Positions 37,991 through 46,231 of a DNA stretch of 64,000 nucleotides are shown here, in pieces. The notes below the pieces were generated by a model. The model made no database searches. It had not been told where the DNA came from and saw only the letters and a program-made list of their open reading frames with translations. Each line of letters begins with the position of its first letter. The first letter of the stretch is position 1. The DNA is from Chaunax sp. Z400 (lineage: Eukaryota; Chordata; Actinopteri; Lophiiformes; Chaunacidae): assembly GCA_037577475.1 (NCBI GenBank), contig CM075202.1, positions 24,262,729 to 24,326,728 on the forward strand, read 5' to 3'. A program made the translations under genes and the position numbers.

Positions 37991-37994
37991 CTAG
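37988..37994 (+). promoter_or_regulatory. Probable gag-pol stop-codon readthrough site (TGACTAG)
   Basis: Gag ends TGA CTA G, and the protease frame continues in register without a start codon. UGA followed by CUA(G) is the best-known leaky stop context in animal mRNAs and also occurs as a readthrough signal in some viruses. Gammaretroviruses use in-frame readthrough of UAG at this junction, so the architecture fits. A downstream pseudoknot was not modelled. Confidence 0.65.
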
Positions 37995-39022
37995 ATGGTA
38001 GCGAAACAAACAGTGCATGGGAAAAATTGGGAAGTGACTGGGAGGGTTCGTATAAAAAACACCCTGTAGGAGATGACTCAGAAGAACAAGGAGAGATAAT
38101 TTGTGATGAATTTTTAGATCTGGAAGACCTTTTCAAAAGCCACACAAACCACAAACCAGAAATAACTCTCTATGTAAATGGAAAACCAATGATCTTCCTA
38201 TGTGACTCAGGAGCTTGTAAAACAGTGCTGAGACAATGTGAAGGAATTACACCATCAAAAGAGCACATCATAGTCAGATCAGCAAATGGGGAAGTAGAGA
38301 TAAAGAAATTAACCTGTCCCATATGGATAGAAAATCCCAAAACAGGTGATAGAGCATGTGCTTCAATGGTGATGGCGTTGAATTGTCCCTTTAACCTTTT
38401 GGGGAGGGACATCATGCAGAAATTAAAGATTGGCATTTTCCCCTCCCGAGATGGAGGAATGAAGGCTAGACGATGTAGTGAGGCAGAAATAATGGTGCAT
38501 AACAGCCCTGACGATCCCCATTACTACTGGACACTTGATTTACCATCTAACGATCCTGTAAACACTAGCCAACAACTAATGAAAGAAGTTAGAGCTAGAG
38601 TCGCTACTACTGCTGATTTCATGAAGCCAGAGGAACTACATGTCACATTAAGATATAAACAAGTTCCTGGACCAGACCATCCCTATGATAAATTGGTCAA
38701 GAGGCTGGGTCCCCAGAAATGTGTACTCACTAAGCTCTATTGGCATAAAAATACTAGCTTCTGCAGCGCAACTGTAACAGAGGCTGCTGCGAAACTAATG
38801 AACTGGGGTGCCAAACCACATGTTTCTTGTTCAAAGGACGAGAACGGCAGGTGGAAAGACATAAGACATTGTGTTGTGCAAACTGAGAATGTGACAGATT
38901 GGGAACCTGAGGGTGAAAGTGGTATTTATACCAGCAAAAGTACAAAATTCAAAATGAAGAAACTAAATTGGGTTGTCACCACCCATCCAACCACCCACCT
39001 GATCGACAAAAATAACAGCTGA
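37991..39022 (+). CDS. pro: Endogenous retrovirus pol part 1: protease plus 2H-phosphoesterase-like segment
   Basis: The frame is continuous with gag past the TGA at 37988. Numbering from the codon at 38027, the aspartic protease spans about residues 45-140, with the catalytic DSGA at 60-63 (38204) and the C-terminal signature LLGRDIM at 124-130. In typical gammaretroviruses RT follows soon after. Here about 170 extra residues follow (150-320). They contain LHVTLRY (His 205, 38639) and KPHVSCS (His 265, 38819), with a predicted helix-strand-strand pattern between them. Two H-x-[TS] motifs on strands are the signature of 2H phosphoesterases, which cleave 2',5' or cyclic phosphodiesters. The 60-residue spacing is shorter than usual (about 80). 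A premature TGA at 39020-39022 closes the frame just after this segment. Protease is confident; the 2H assignment is inference. Confidence 0.85.
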   Translation, partial: LDGSETNSAWEKLGSDWEGSYKKHPVGDDSEEQGEIICDEFLDLEDLFKSHTNHKPEITLYVNGKPMIFLCDSGACKTVLRQCEGITPSKEHIIVRSANGEVEIKKLTCPIWIENPKTGDRACASMVMALNCPFNLLGRDIMQKLKIGIFPSRDGGMKARRCSEAEIMVHNSPDDPHYYWTLDLPSNDPVNTSQQLMKEVRARVATTADFMKPEELHVTLRYKQVPGPDHPYDKLVKRLGPQKCVLTKLYWHKNTSFCSATVTEAAAKLMNWGAKPHVSCSKDENGRWKDIRHCVVQTENVTDWEPEGESGIYTSKSTKFKMKKLNWVVTTHPTTHLIDKNNS

Positions 39023-41107
39023 TCAGATCACTTTCTCACTGTAGAGGAAGAAAGTGAGCTTGAAAGTCTCCCAGAGACATTGTGGTCCAGAGGAGCTGCT
39101 GATGCAGGACTAATAATTAATTGTCCACCTGTGATAATAAAAGGAAAAAATGAGTACAGACCTAGAGTTAAACAGTATCCCCTAAAACCAGATGCAATAG
39201 CAGGCATAGAACCAGTAATAAAAGACCTGCTAAAATCAGGCGTACTAATTCCGTGCCCTGACTCACCATGCAACACACCTATCTTCCCTGTAAAGAAAGC
39301 AGCGCCATCAACTGGATGGAGGATGGTTCAGGACTTAAGGCCAGTAAATGAAGCTGTAATTCAGCGTGCGCCTAATGTTCCTGACCCACACACACTATTA
39401 AATAGTATGTGACCAAAATCGAAATATTTCTCTGTAATAGACTTGAGCAATGCCTTCTTCTCTGTTCCTCTCCACCCTGATAGTCAATATTGGTTTGCAT
39501 TCACATACAAAGGACAAAGGTATACCTACACTAGGTTACCTCAGGGTTACTGTGAGAGTCCAACTATATATTCTGAAGCAATATCAAATTGCTTAGCAAT
39601 GTTTGAACCTCCAGGAGGCAGCCAAATTCTAGTTTATGTTGATGACATTCTTATAGCCTCAAAAGATGAAAAATCATGTAAAATAGACACTCTAGCCTTA
39701 TTGCAACATCTAGCAAACACAGGAAACAAAGTCAGTAAGAACAAACTACAGCTGTGGAAAAAAGACGTCAAATATCTAGGACACACCCTCACTAGTGAGG
39801 GAAGGAAGATAAATGAAGACAGAAAAGCAGCTATTCTATCTGCACCACAGCCTAACACAAAAAAACAAATGATGTCCTTTTTAGGACTATGTAACTACTG
39901 TAGGATGTGGGTTTCTAACTATGCAGAGATAGCCAGACCATTACAAGACATCATATATGCAGAGCCAATGGCGGCTAATGACAAGTTGAAATGGACAAAA
40001 GAAGCATTAGATGCTTTCTGTACATTAAAACAGACTTTGGCCAACACAACAGTTCTAGCATTACCAGATTATGGCAAACCTTTTGTGCAAACAGTAGACT
40101 GCAAAAATGGGTTCATGACATCAGTGTTGACACAGAAACATGGCAGTAAGATGAGACCTGTGGCATATTATTCATCTCAATTAGACCCTGTAGCAAGAGC
40201 AGCACCAGTGTGTGTGCAGGCAGTAATAGCAGCAGCTATGGCGGTACATGCCTCAGCGGAAGTGGTATTGTTTCACGAGGTGACACTATTAGTACCACAT
40301 GCAGTTTCAGTACTGTTATTACAGTCAAAGATGACCTTCCTATCACCTGCACGACACTTATCATGCCTAACTACTCTTATGTCTCAACCACATTTGAAAC
40401 TAGAAAGATGCACAACATTGAACCCTGCCACGTTATTACCAACGATGGATGACGGGACCCCACATGACTGTTTAGACGTGACCACAAAAGTATTTAAGCT
40501 CAGACCTGACCTTGCAGATACTCCTTTAACTACTGGAACGACTGTATTTGTTGATGGGTCAGCAAGGAAAGATGACAGTGGGAAAAACAGAGTAGGATAT
40601 GCTATAACCACAGGAAAAAAAGAAATACTCCAGTCAGGGGCTTTACCAAGCCAATACTCAGCACAAGCAGCTGAACTAGTAGCTTTGACTGAAGCATGCA
40701 AACTCTTTGAAAATAAACCTGTTACTATCTACACAGATAGCCAATATGCCTATGCAACCATACATGTATTTTGTGGTCAATGGAAAAACAGAGGTTTTAA
40801 AACCTCCACTGGAAAACCAGTAACACATGCTACACTTTTACAGGACCTGCTTGAAGCTGTGAAATTACCCTCTGCGGTAGCCATATGCAAATGTGAAGCA
40901 CACACAAACAAGAAAGATCCAGTTTCATTAGGAAATGCTTTTGCTGATAAAGCTGCTAAAGCAGCAGCAATGATGAAAACTGTAGATTGTAACACACAAG
41001 AAATGACAGTAGACGTTCTGCAAGATATGCAAAACAATGCTCCGCAGACAGAGAAAAACCTATGGAAGACAAAAGGTGCAATACTGAAAGACAACACCTA
41101 CATATGA
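39023..41107 (+). CDS. pol: Endogenous retrovirus pol part 2: reverse transcriptase and RNase H, with internal TGA
   Basis: Same reading frame as part 1. The RT fingers/palm begins around 39080 (KQYPLKPDAIAGIEPVI, then LLKSGVLIP). An in-frame TGA at 39410-39412 interrupts it just before KYFSVIDLSNAFF. The catalytic core follows: LPQGYCESP and YVDD (39635-39646). The connection region leads to RNase H from about 40540, with acidic residues visible in FVDGSAR (Asp at 40553), AAELVALTEA, YTDSQYA and NAFADKAA, so the D-E-D-D set is complete. A TGA at 41105-41107 ends the frame between RNase H and integrase. There are no frameshifts. As it stands the locus cannot make a full RT without bypassing stops. 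Confidence 0.9.
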
Positions 41108-42145
41108 CCTGAGGGGAAACCTATTCTCCCTAAATCCATGTTCAAATGGGCTGCTATATTGAGCCATGGGCAATGCCATGTCTCAACAGGAGGGATGGTG
41201 GGGCTAGTACAACAATATTACACAGCTTATGGATTTAATCTCTATTCAAAAATTTTTTGTAAACAATGTGTAACGTGCCTTAAGCACAATCCTCAAGGTA
41301 ACATGAGACCAAAGAGAGGACAGTTTCCAAATCCACCACATCCATTTCACACAATACACATGGACTTCATTGAACTGAACAAATGCAAAGGGTTGAAGTA
41401 CTGTTTAGTGATCATAGATGCATTCTCTAAATGGGTTGAACTATTTCCAAGTGCAAGCCCGGATGCACTGACAGTAGCTAAAGCACTATGCAAAAGAATA
41501 ATACCAACACATGGAATTCCACAGATCATTAGGAGTGATAATGGAACACATTTTGTTAATGAAGTGATTAAGAAAATAGGTCTAAACTTAGGAATAGATC
41601 TAAAACACCATTGTAGTTATCATCCACAAAGTGCAGGACTAGTTGAAAGAACAAATGGTACAGTTAAATCTAAACTGAAGAAATGCATGGACGAAACAGG
41701 CAGGGCCTGGCCCGACTGTGTTGACTTAGTACAACTCAGCATGCACATAACACCGACAGCAGGGAGCCAACTGACTCCCTTTGAGATTCTGTATGGAAGA
41801 CCCTACAGACTACCTGATTTAGACCCAAACCAACAGCATTCAGGAGATGACGATTTGACTTTAGCTGACTATATGAGGAAGACTCTAGTTAGCAGAGAAG
41901 CTCAAAGTGCTAACAATATGCCAGATACACCTTTTTCTCAACAGGAGGGTTCTGCCATCCAAGTTGGGGACTGGGTGTTCACAAAGGTGATAAAAAGAAA
42001 GTGCTGGTCCAGTCCGAGGTGGGAGGGTCCGTTCCAGGTGTTACTAACTACTCCCACGGCAGTCAAGGTAGCAGAAAGGCCCACCTGGATCCACCTCTCA
42101 CACTGCAAAAAGAGGAACCTGGAAGGAGCAGAGTCCATCAGTTAG
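41108..42145 (+). CDS. pol: Endogenous retrovirus pol part 3: integrase
   Basis: Same frame again after the TGA at 41105. Counting from the ATG at 41138, the zinc-binding HHCC motif is seen as His 10 and His 14 (SHGQCHVS) with Cys 44 and Cys 47. The catalytic core has Asp 76 (HMDFIEL), Asp 134 (RSDNGTHF) and Glu 170 (GLVERTNG), with exactly 35 residues between the last two, the D,D-35-E spacing. The C-terminal part has WEGPFQVLLTTPTAVKV, the GPY/F-like module typical of class-I retroviruses. It ends at TAG 42143-42145. Integrase joins viral DNA to the host chromosome. All catalytic residues are intact. Confidence 0.92.
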   Translation, partial: PEGKPILPKSMFKWAAILSHGQCHVSTGGMVGLVQQYYTAYGFNLYSKIFCKQCVTCLKHNPQGNMRPKRGQFPNPPHPFHTIHMDFIELNKCKGLKYCLVIIDAFSKWVELFPSASPDALTVAKALCKRIIPTHGIPQIIRSDNGTHFVNEVIKKIGLNLGIDLKHHCSYHPQSAGLVERTNGTVKSKLKKCMDETGRAWPDCVDLVQLSMHITPTAGSQLTPFEILYGRPYRLPDLDPNQQHSGDDDLTLADYMRKTLVSREAQSANNMPDTPFSQQEGSAIQVGDWVFTKVIKRKCWSSPRWEGPFQVLLTTPTAVKVAERPTWIHLSHCKKRNLEGAESIS

Positions 42146-42244
42146 GGAGGGGAAGTCTGACCGCAAGGAAGGGCAGGTGTGTAGATCCTGTTCATCCCCA
42201 CGTCAGTGAAGCACTGGTACCTTCCCTAACCTTAGAGAACTCTC

Positions 42245-42435
42245 CACTCCTACCACACACACAGTTCCTAGACACTGTTAAAAAAAAAAAAAAAAATAGG
42301 AGGTGATGTGCTAGTAACCTCTCCCTCCAGAAGATAGGCCATAACCAACATACACACAGTTCCTAGACACTGTTAAAATAATAGGAGGTGATGTGCTAGT
42401 AACCTCTCCCTCCAGAAGATAGGCCATAACCAAAA
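42245..42435 (+). repeat. Direct duplication of about 94 bp between pol and env, with a poly-A tract
   Basis: ACACAGTTCCTAGACACTGTT, then AATAGGAGGTGATGTGCTAG and CTCCAGAAGATAGGCCATAA, occurs twice. The first copy contains a run of about 17 A. The region would be in the env mRNA leader or intron. Confidence 0.85.
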
Positions 42436-42524
42436 TCAGAGTGAGGTGAAACTAGCGCTCACTCTGCGACAAGGGGCGTGCCAAGCCCCCAACAGATGCA
42501 CTCATACCACCCAACAGGACGAAC

Positions 42525-43946
42525 ATGGCGACACCTAAATGGTTACAGTGTGCTATTCAGTGTTGGGTAATATGTTTAATCTTTGTGGTGCCCTTCCTCC
42601 TGGTATGGTATCTTTGGGAATCACAGGGGACAGATATCACAGGAAATGTCACATTGTTTCGGGGCCCACGAGCCAAAGAAGGGTCCAATAGACGCAAATA
42701 CTTGGATTGGTATTTTAAAGGGGCCAACGTATCCACATCTTATGACTTGAATCTGTGGTATAGGTATGCAAAGAACCTAGCTGAAGCTGCTAATAAAACC
42801 AACTGCTATGTTTGTACACGAATGCCTATAGCCACTAAAAATCCTCATGTTGTACCTAAGCCTCATCATAATACTTCTGTTCTGTTCCCCAACATTTTGA
42901 ATTCTGCAACCAACCCAGCACCTCTGAATCAAACCTATTGGTATAAAATCTCTGGTCCACCTCCAAATGTCGCTACTCTAAACTTTACCGATCTTCTGAG
43001 AACAAATAACACTGTTAACACTCCCATCTATGGTCCAATGCATGTCCCAGACGGTGTCAAGTTCGAATGTTATTATAACAACGACACCCTTCTGGCGAGT
43101 TCCAATAAACGGACCCCAATAGGAAGTGTAAGCACCGCTCACTGTTCATCCATAGTAACACCCTGCCTAAAGTTATCTAACGGCTTGTATAACTCAACTG
43201 GACTGCCCAGTGGGGTCCAGTGCTGTGACTACTTCACCGCCCCTGATGTAATGGGAACGATGCCCCAGACTAAGTTTGTTTGGATGTGTGGGTCGAATGC
43301 ATTTTTAGCATTACCTGCAGGCTGGACTGGAACTTGTGCTCCAGTCGTCCCTACTGATCATTCGTTCATAGTCTCAACTATGCAAATCAGGAGATCTAGG
43401 AGAAACGTCTGGGGTAAACATGACTCAGTGTGGGGAACAGATGTCCCAAAAGATCATAAGTTATGGTCAGACGGAGACAAAGTGGTTCTGTCCCTGTTTC
43501 CATGGTTGGGGGTGGGCAAGGTGATGTTACAGATAGAGACGGTGAATTATGAGCTAGGCTCGTTCATTAATACCACACTCACAGCGTTTGGGGCCATTAA
43601 AGAGGAACTAACCGCCCTGAGACTAATGGAATTACAAGATAGAACTGTGTTGGATCAGCTGACAGCAGCATCTGGGGGAGTGTGTGCTATGATTGGTACC
43701 TCATGTTGTACGTTCATTCCTGAAAATGACAAAAATGGAGGCATGATTCAACAGGCTATTGCAAATTTGACATCACTTAGAGATTCTATGGACAGCAATT
43801 ATGTTAATGCAGGGGATTTTCTCTCATGGCTCTCATCGGGGACATGGTGGCAAATTCTCCTGAAAGCACTAACTCCTGTGTTCGTCATTCTGGTTCTCTT
43901 CTGTCTTTACAACCTGTGTGATCCCATGCTTAAGAGTGATGGTTAA
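42525..43946 (+). CDS. env: Endogenous retrovirus env (473 aa), open reading frame intact
   Basis: This is a surface glycoprotein precursor for receptor binding and membrane fusion. A hydrophobic signal segment spans about residues 11-31. The surface subunit has several N-x-[ST] sites and a CXXC motif (CYVC, 94-97). A furin-type site RRSRR is at 289-293. The transmembrane subunit has a hydrophobic stretch (VVLSLFPWLGVGK, about 320-332) as possible fusion peptide, an immunosuppressive-domain-like region (about 370-386) and CX6CC (Cys 387, Cys 394, Cys 395). CXXC with CX6CC predicts the disulphide-linked SU-TM of gamma-type envelopes. A membrane anchor spans about 446-465, with a very short tail. 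At 473 residues it is shorter than the roughly 650 of murine gammaretroviruses. Unlike pol, the frame has no stop. Confidence 0.93.
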   Translation: MATPKWLQCAIQCWVICLIFVVPFLLVWYLWESQGTDITGNVTLFRGPRAKEGSNRRKYLDWYFKGANVSTSYDLNLWYRYAKNLAEAANKTNCYVCTRMPIATKNPHVVPKPHHNTSVLFPNILNSATNPAPLNQTYWYKISGPPPNVATLNFTDLLRTNNTVNTPIYGPMHVPDGVKFECYYNNDTLLASSNKRTPIGSVSTAHCSSIVTPCLKLSNGLYNSTGLPSGVQCCDYFTAPDVMGTMPQTKFVWMCGSNAFLALPAGWTGTCAPVVPTDHSFIVSTMQIRRSRRNVWGKHDSVWGTDVPKDHKLWSDGDKVVLSLFPWLGVGKVMLQIETVNYELGSFINTTLTAFGAIKEELTALRLMELQDRTVLDQLTAASGGVCAMIGTSCCTFIPENDKNGGMIQQAIANLTSLRDSMDSNYVNAGDFLSWLSSGTWWQILLKALTPVFVILVLFCLYNLCDPMLKSDG

Positions 43947-44187
43947 CAAAATGATAGGTGGAGCAGTGCAGAATGTTATGATGAGCAGTGAGTACCAAGC
44001 ATTACTGACCGGAATTGATGATAACCATACAAATGCTGTTATAAAGTATGAGTATGATGACACTAACTAACCTCCAAGTGTAAATTGAGTGAAGGTGTTA
44101 TAAAAATGAAGATTTCACAGAAAACTGTAAAGAGATGTGTTATTGGATGTGAGACATGACATTCATCAATGATAAACAGGAGGGATT
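43947..44187 (+). other. 3' untranslated region and polypurine tract of the retrovirus
   Basis: No open frame of note lies between env and the 3' LTR. The purine run AGGAGGGA (44178-44185) lies two bases before the LTR and is the likely plus-strand primer. Confidence 0.75.
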
Positions 44188-44705
44188 TGTTAGGATAATT
44201 GTATATAAGTTATCATTTTTGAATGTGAGTTATCATTATTCATATATTGTGTGGTGTGAGTTATCATTATTCATATATTGTGTGGTGTGAGTTATCATTT
44301 TTCATATATTGTGTGATTATAAGGATTTTCATTATAGTTTGATATTTCAATCTTTGTTATGAGACTTATTAGAGCGGGATGTCCTTGAGAGCAGCTACAC
44401 TGAAACTGCATGTCTACTAGATAGAAAGTAGAAATCACACCCACACGCAGCTGTCCGGTTTATCTACTGCAGGCACAAAGCACTGTTGTAGACTGAAAAT
44501 ATGTACGCCTTTTCTGTGTGATAACCACCCTACCTGAATAAAAAAGCGATGCAGGGACAGCATCAGTGGGGAAGTTCACTGAGCTCCTTTGCTGGTGTCT
44601 GTCTCCCCTTGCAAGTAAAAAGATATCAAGTGTGTACTGTGTTTCCTTACTGCGTTCTTTATTAATATGTTTTAGGAAATTGTTTCCTGACAAGTTTCCC
44701 TGACA
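44188..44705 (+). repeat. 3' LTR of the endogenous retrovirus
   Basis: Same 518-bp length as the 5' LTR and identical to it on line-by-line reading. AATAAA is at 44537-44542. It is followed by the target duplication CCCAC. Confidence 0.96.
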
Positions 44706-44741
44706 CCCACAAAATGCCCAAAGTGGGGGCATTTTGTGGGC
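44706..44741. repeat. Palindrome split by the retrovirus insertion
   Basis: Removing the provirus and one CCCAC copy leaves GCCCACAAAATGCCC, a short AAAGTGG-type spacer, and GGGCATTTTGTGGGC: a perfect 15-bp inverted repeat. The provirus sits at the base of its left arm (G at 34376). Confidence 0.8.
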
Positions 44742-44744
44742 AGT

Positions 44745-45970
44745 AATATTGACAAGGTGGAAATAATTTATAAACCCAAATCAGCTGTCCATTGTTCATG
44801 CTGGCTCATTGGAAACTAAGTTAGACCTGAACTAAATGTCTCAGGAGTTAAAGGTCTATTCCTGAACAATCACTATAATGATCACTGAAACTCTCAGCTG
44901 CTGTGAGGCGACAGTGTAAACCACCACGTCACTGTACCGCCCCCTAATGTCCCAACACACCTGAATTCACCTCATATTTCCTTGTCATTTATTTATATTG
45001 GCCTACTGTCTCTATTAAGACTTTATGAACTGACAGCGCAACAGGCCTCTCTCTCTCTCTCTCGTTAAAAGTCAAGCTATCTCACCCACCAGTCAGTCCG
45101 TCTCTCTGAAATGAATGTAAACAAACATACAAACCATATAACCCATTTAACCATATAAATTTATTAAACAATATAACATATTAAAATGTACTTTTATTGA
45201 AACAAGGGCCAGGAGCAGGACGGGGGCTTACCACGGCAGCTGGACCCAAGAAAAAAAGGAAGGGATCCAAAAACTACACGTGAACACCGCACATCAAACC
45301 AAAACTAAATCAGGGACCGTGAAAGGGACCAGCACCAAGGGCCAGGCTGCCTCTCCGCGCAGAGAGCTACAAAAATAGCATTGTCTTGTCAGCTTATGGC
45401 GCAGAAAACGTAACGCAAAGGGAAGGTAAAAGCCTAAAGAAGCGGTACCAGCCCACGGCTCCGAGCAGAGCACCGGCGACGTGCAGCCCGAAGACAGCTG
45501 TTCGTGCTCAGCTCAGATGCACCGGGCACGTCAATAGAGGATGATTCCCCCCCGTTCACGACAGCCTCACCCACACGCCAAACGCACACCGCCACACTGA
45601 CACCAGACTCCCGCAAGAAGGAAATCACACACAGCTGTCAGCAGATGTAGCGGCTCCGCGCCGCCCCGCAGTCAGAGCCAAGGTGAAGCACCTGAAGGCC
45701 AATCAATGACGCAGAGGAGGGGGAACAAACCCATCCTGCCACAATATAATAAAACTCAGTGTTGTAAATGAATGGATGTATTTCTTTACATAACCCACAG
45801 CAAAAAAACAAAAACAAAAAAAAAGTTGCTGGTATATGTTTTTATTTTATTTTATTTTATTTAGCACGATCTGAGCAAAATACCCACGCATGCAGTTTAA
45901 AATAAATACTAACAGTGACAGATAAATAAATAAAAAAGAAACGAATAAAAAAGACATTTCTACGCGGAGA
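44745..45970. other. Intergenic; possible degenerate mobile element at 45195-45720
   Basis: Most of this stretch has no recognisable feature. A GC-richer block at 45195-45720 (AGGGCCAGGAGCAGGACGGG to CCAATCAATGACGCAGAGG) is unlike its AT-rich surroundings and resembles ends of fish dispersed elements, but the family was not recognised. A TTTTA microsatellite lies near 45838-45865. Confidence 0.35.
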
Positions 45971-45974
45971 AAAA

Positions 45975-46031
45975 CAAAAATGGCGGCGAGTTTAACGTGA
46001 CGTCATCCATGGATCCTGAGATCGTATATAA
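45975..46031 (+). promoter_or_regulatory. Promoter-like cluster upstream of the SGNH gene
   Basis: AAAAATGGCGGC (YY1-like), a perfect palindromic CRE TGACGTCA (45998-46005) and TATATAA (46025-46031) occur in this order about 200 bp before the first ATG. The combination is a plausible compact RNA polymerase II promoter. Confidence 0.55.
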
Positions 46032-46231
46032 TGTCCGGCGAAACAACGGCTCCTTCCTGTGAGTCTAACCGCTTACATCTGACTGATTCAGCTACTGAAC
46101 TGCTAAACATTGTGTTTGCTAAGTGAAATATCTTTCTAATACACTGTTGTTACGTTCGGTTTTTGGATCATTCAACCATCTCATCGATCATTAATCAACA
46201 TCTAATCAATATATCATCTTTATCGACCAAC

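Larger units (their letters stand above)
34382..44705 (+). mobile_element. Complete class-I (gamma/epsilon-like) endogenous retrovirus, 10.3 kb
   Basis: The element has two 518-bp LTRs (TG...CA), a 5-bp target-site duplication CCCAC (34377-34381 and 44706-44710), a tRNA-Tyr-type primer site, a long leader with tandem repeats, gag, pro, pol and env in order, and a purine-rich tract before the 3' LTR. The LTRs read as identical along their whole length, which implies a very recent insertion. Gag has one zinc knuckle, pol has a D,D-35-E integrase, and env has CXXC and CX6CC motifs, all of which fit the gamma/epsilon side of vertebrate retroviruses. Breaks: four in-frame TGA codons lie in the gag-pol frame (37988, 39020, 39410, 41105), and no frameshift is apparent. 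Confidence 0.96.

Noticed and set aside
36629..38154. Minus-strand frames within gag
   Set aside because: They overlap the gag frame, have low complexity and no domain. They are shadows of the plus-strand gene.
42001..42306. 101-codon plus-strand frame overlapping the end of integrase
   Set aside because: Shadow frame of pol, ending in a poly-A run. It has no accessory-protein features, and the integrase frame is clearly the coding one.
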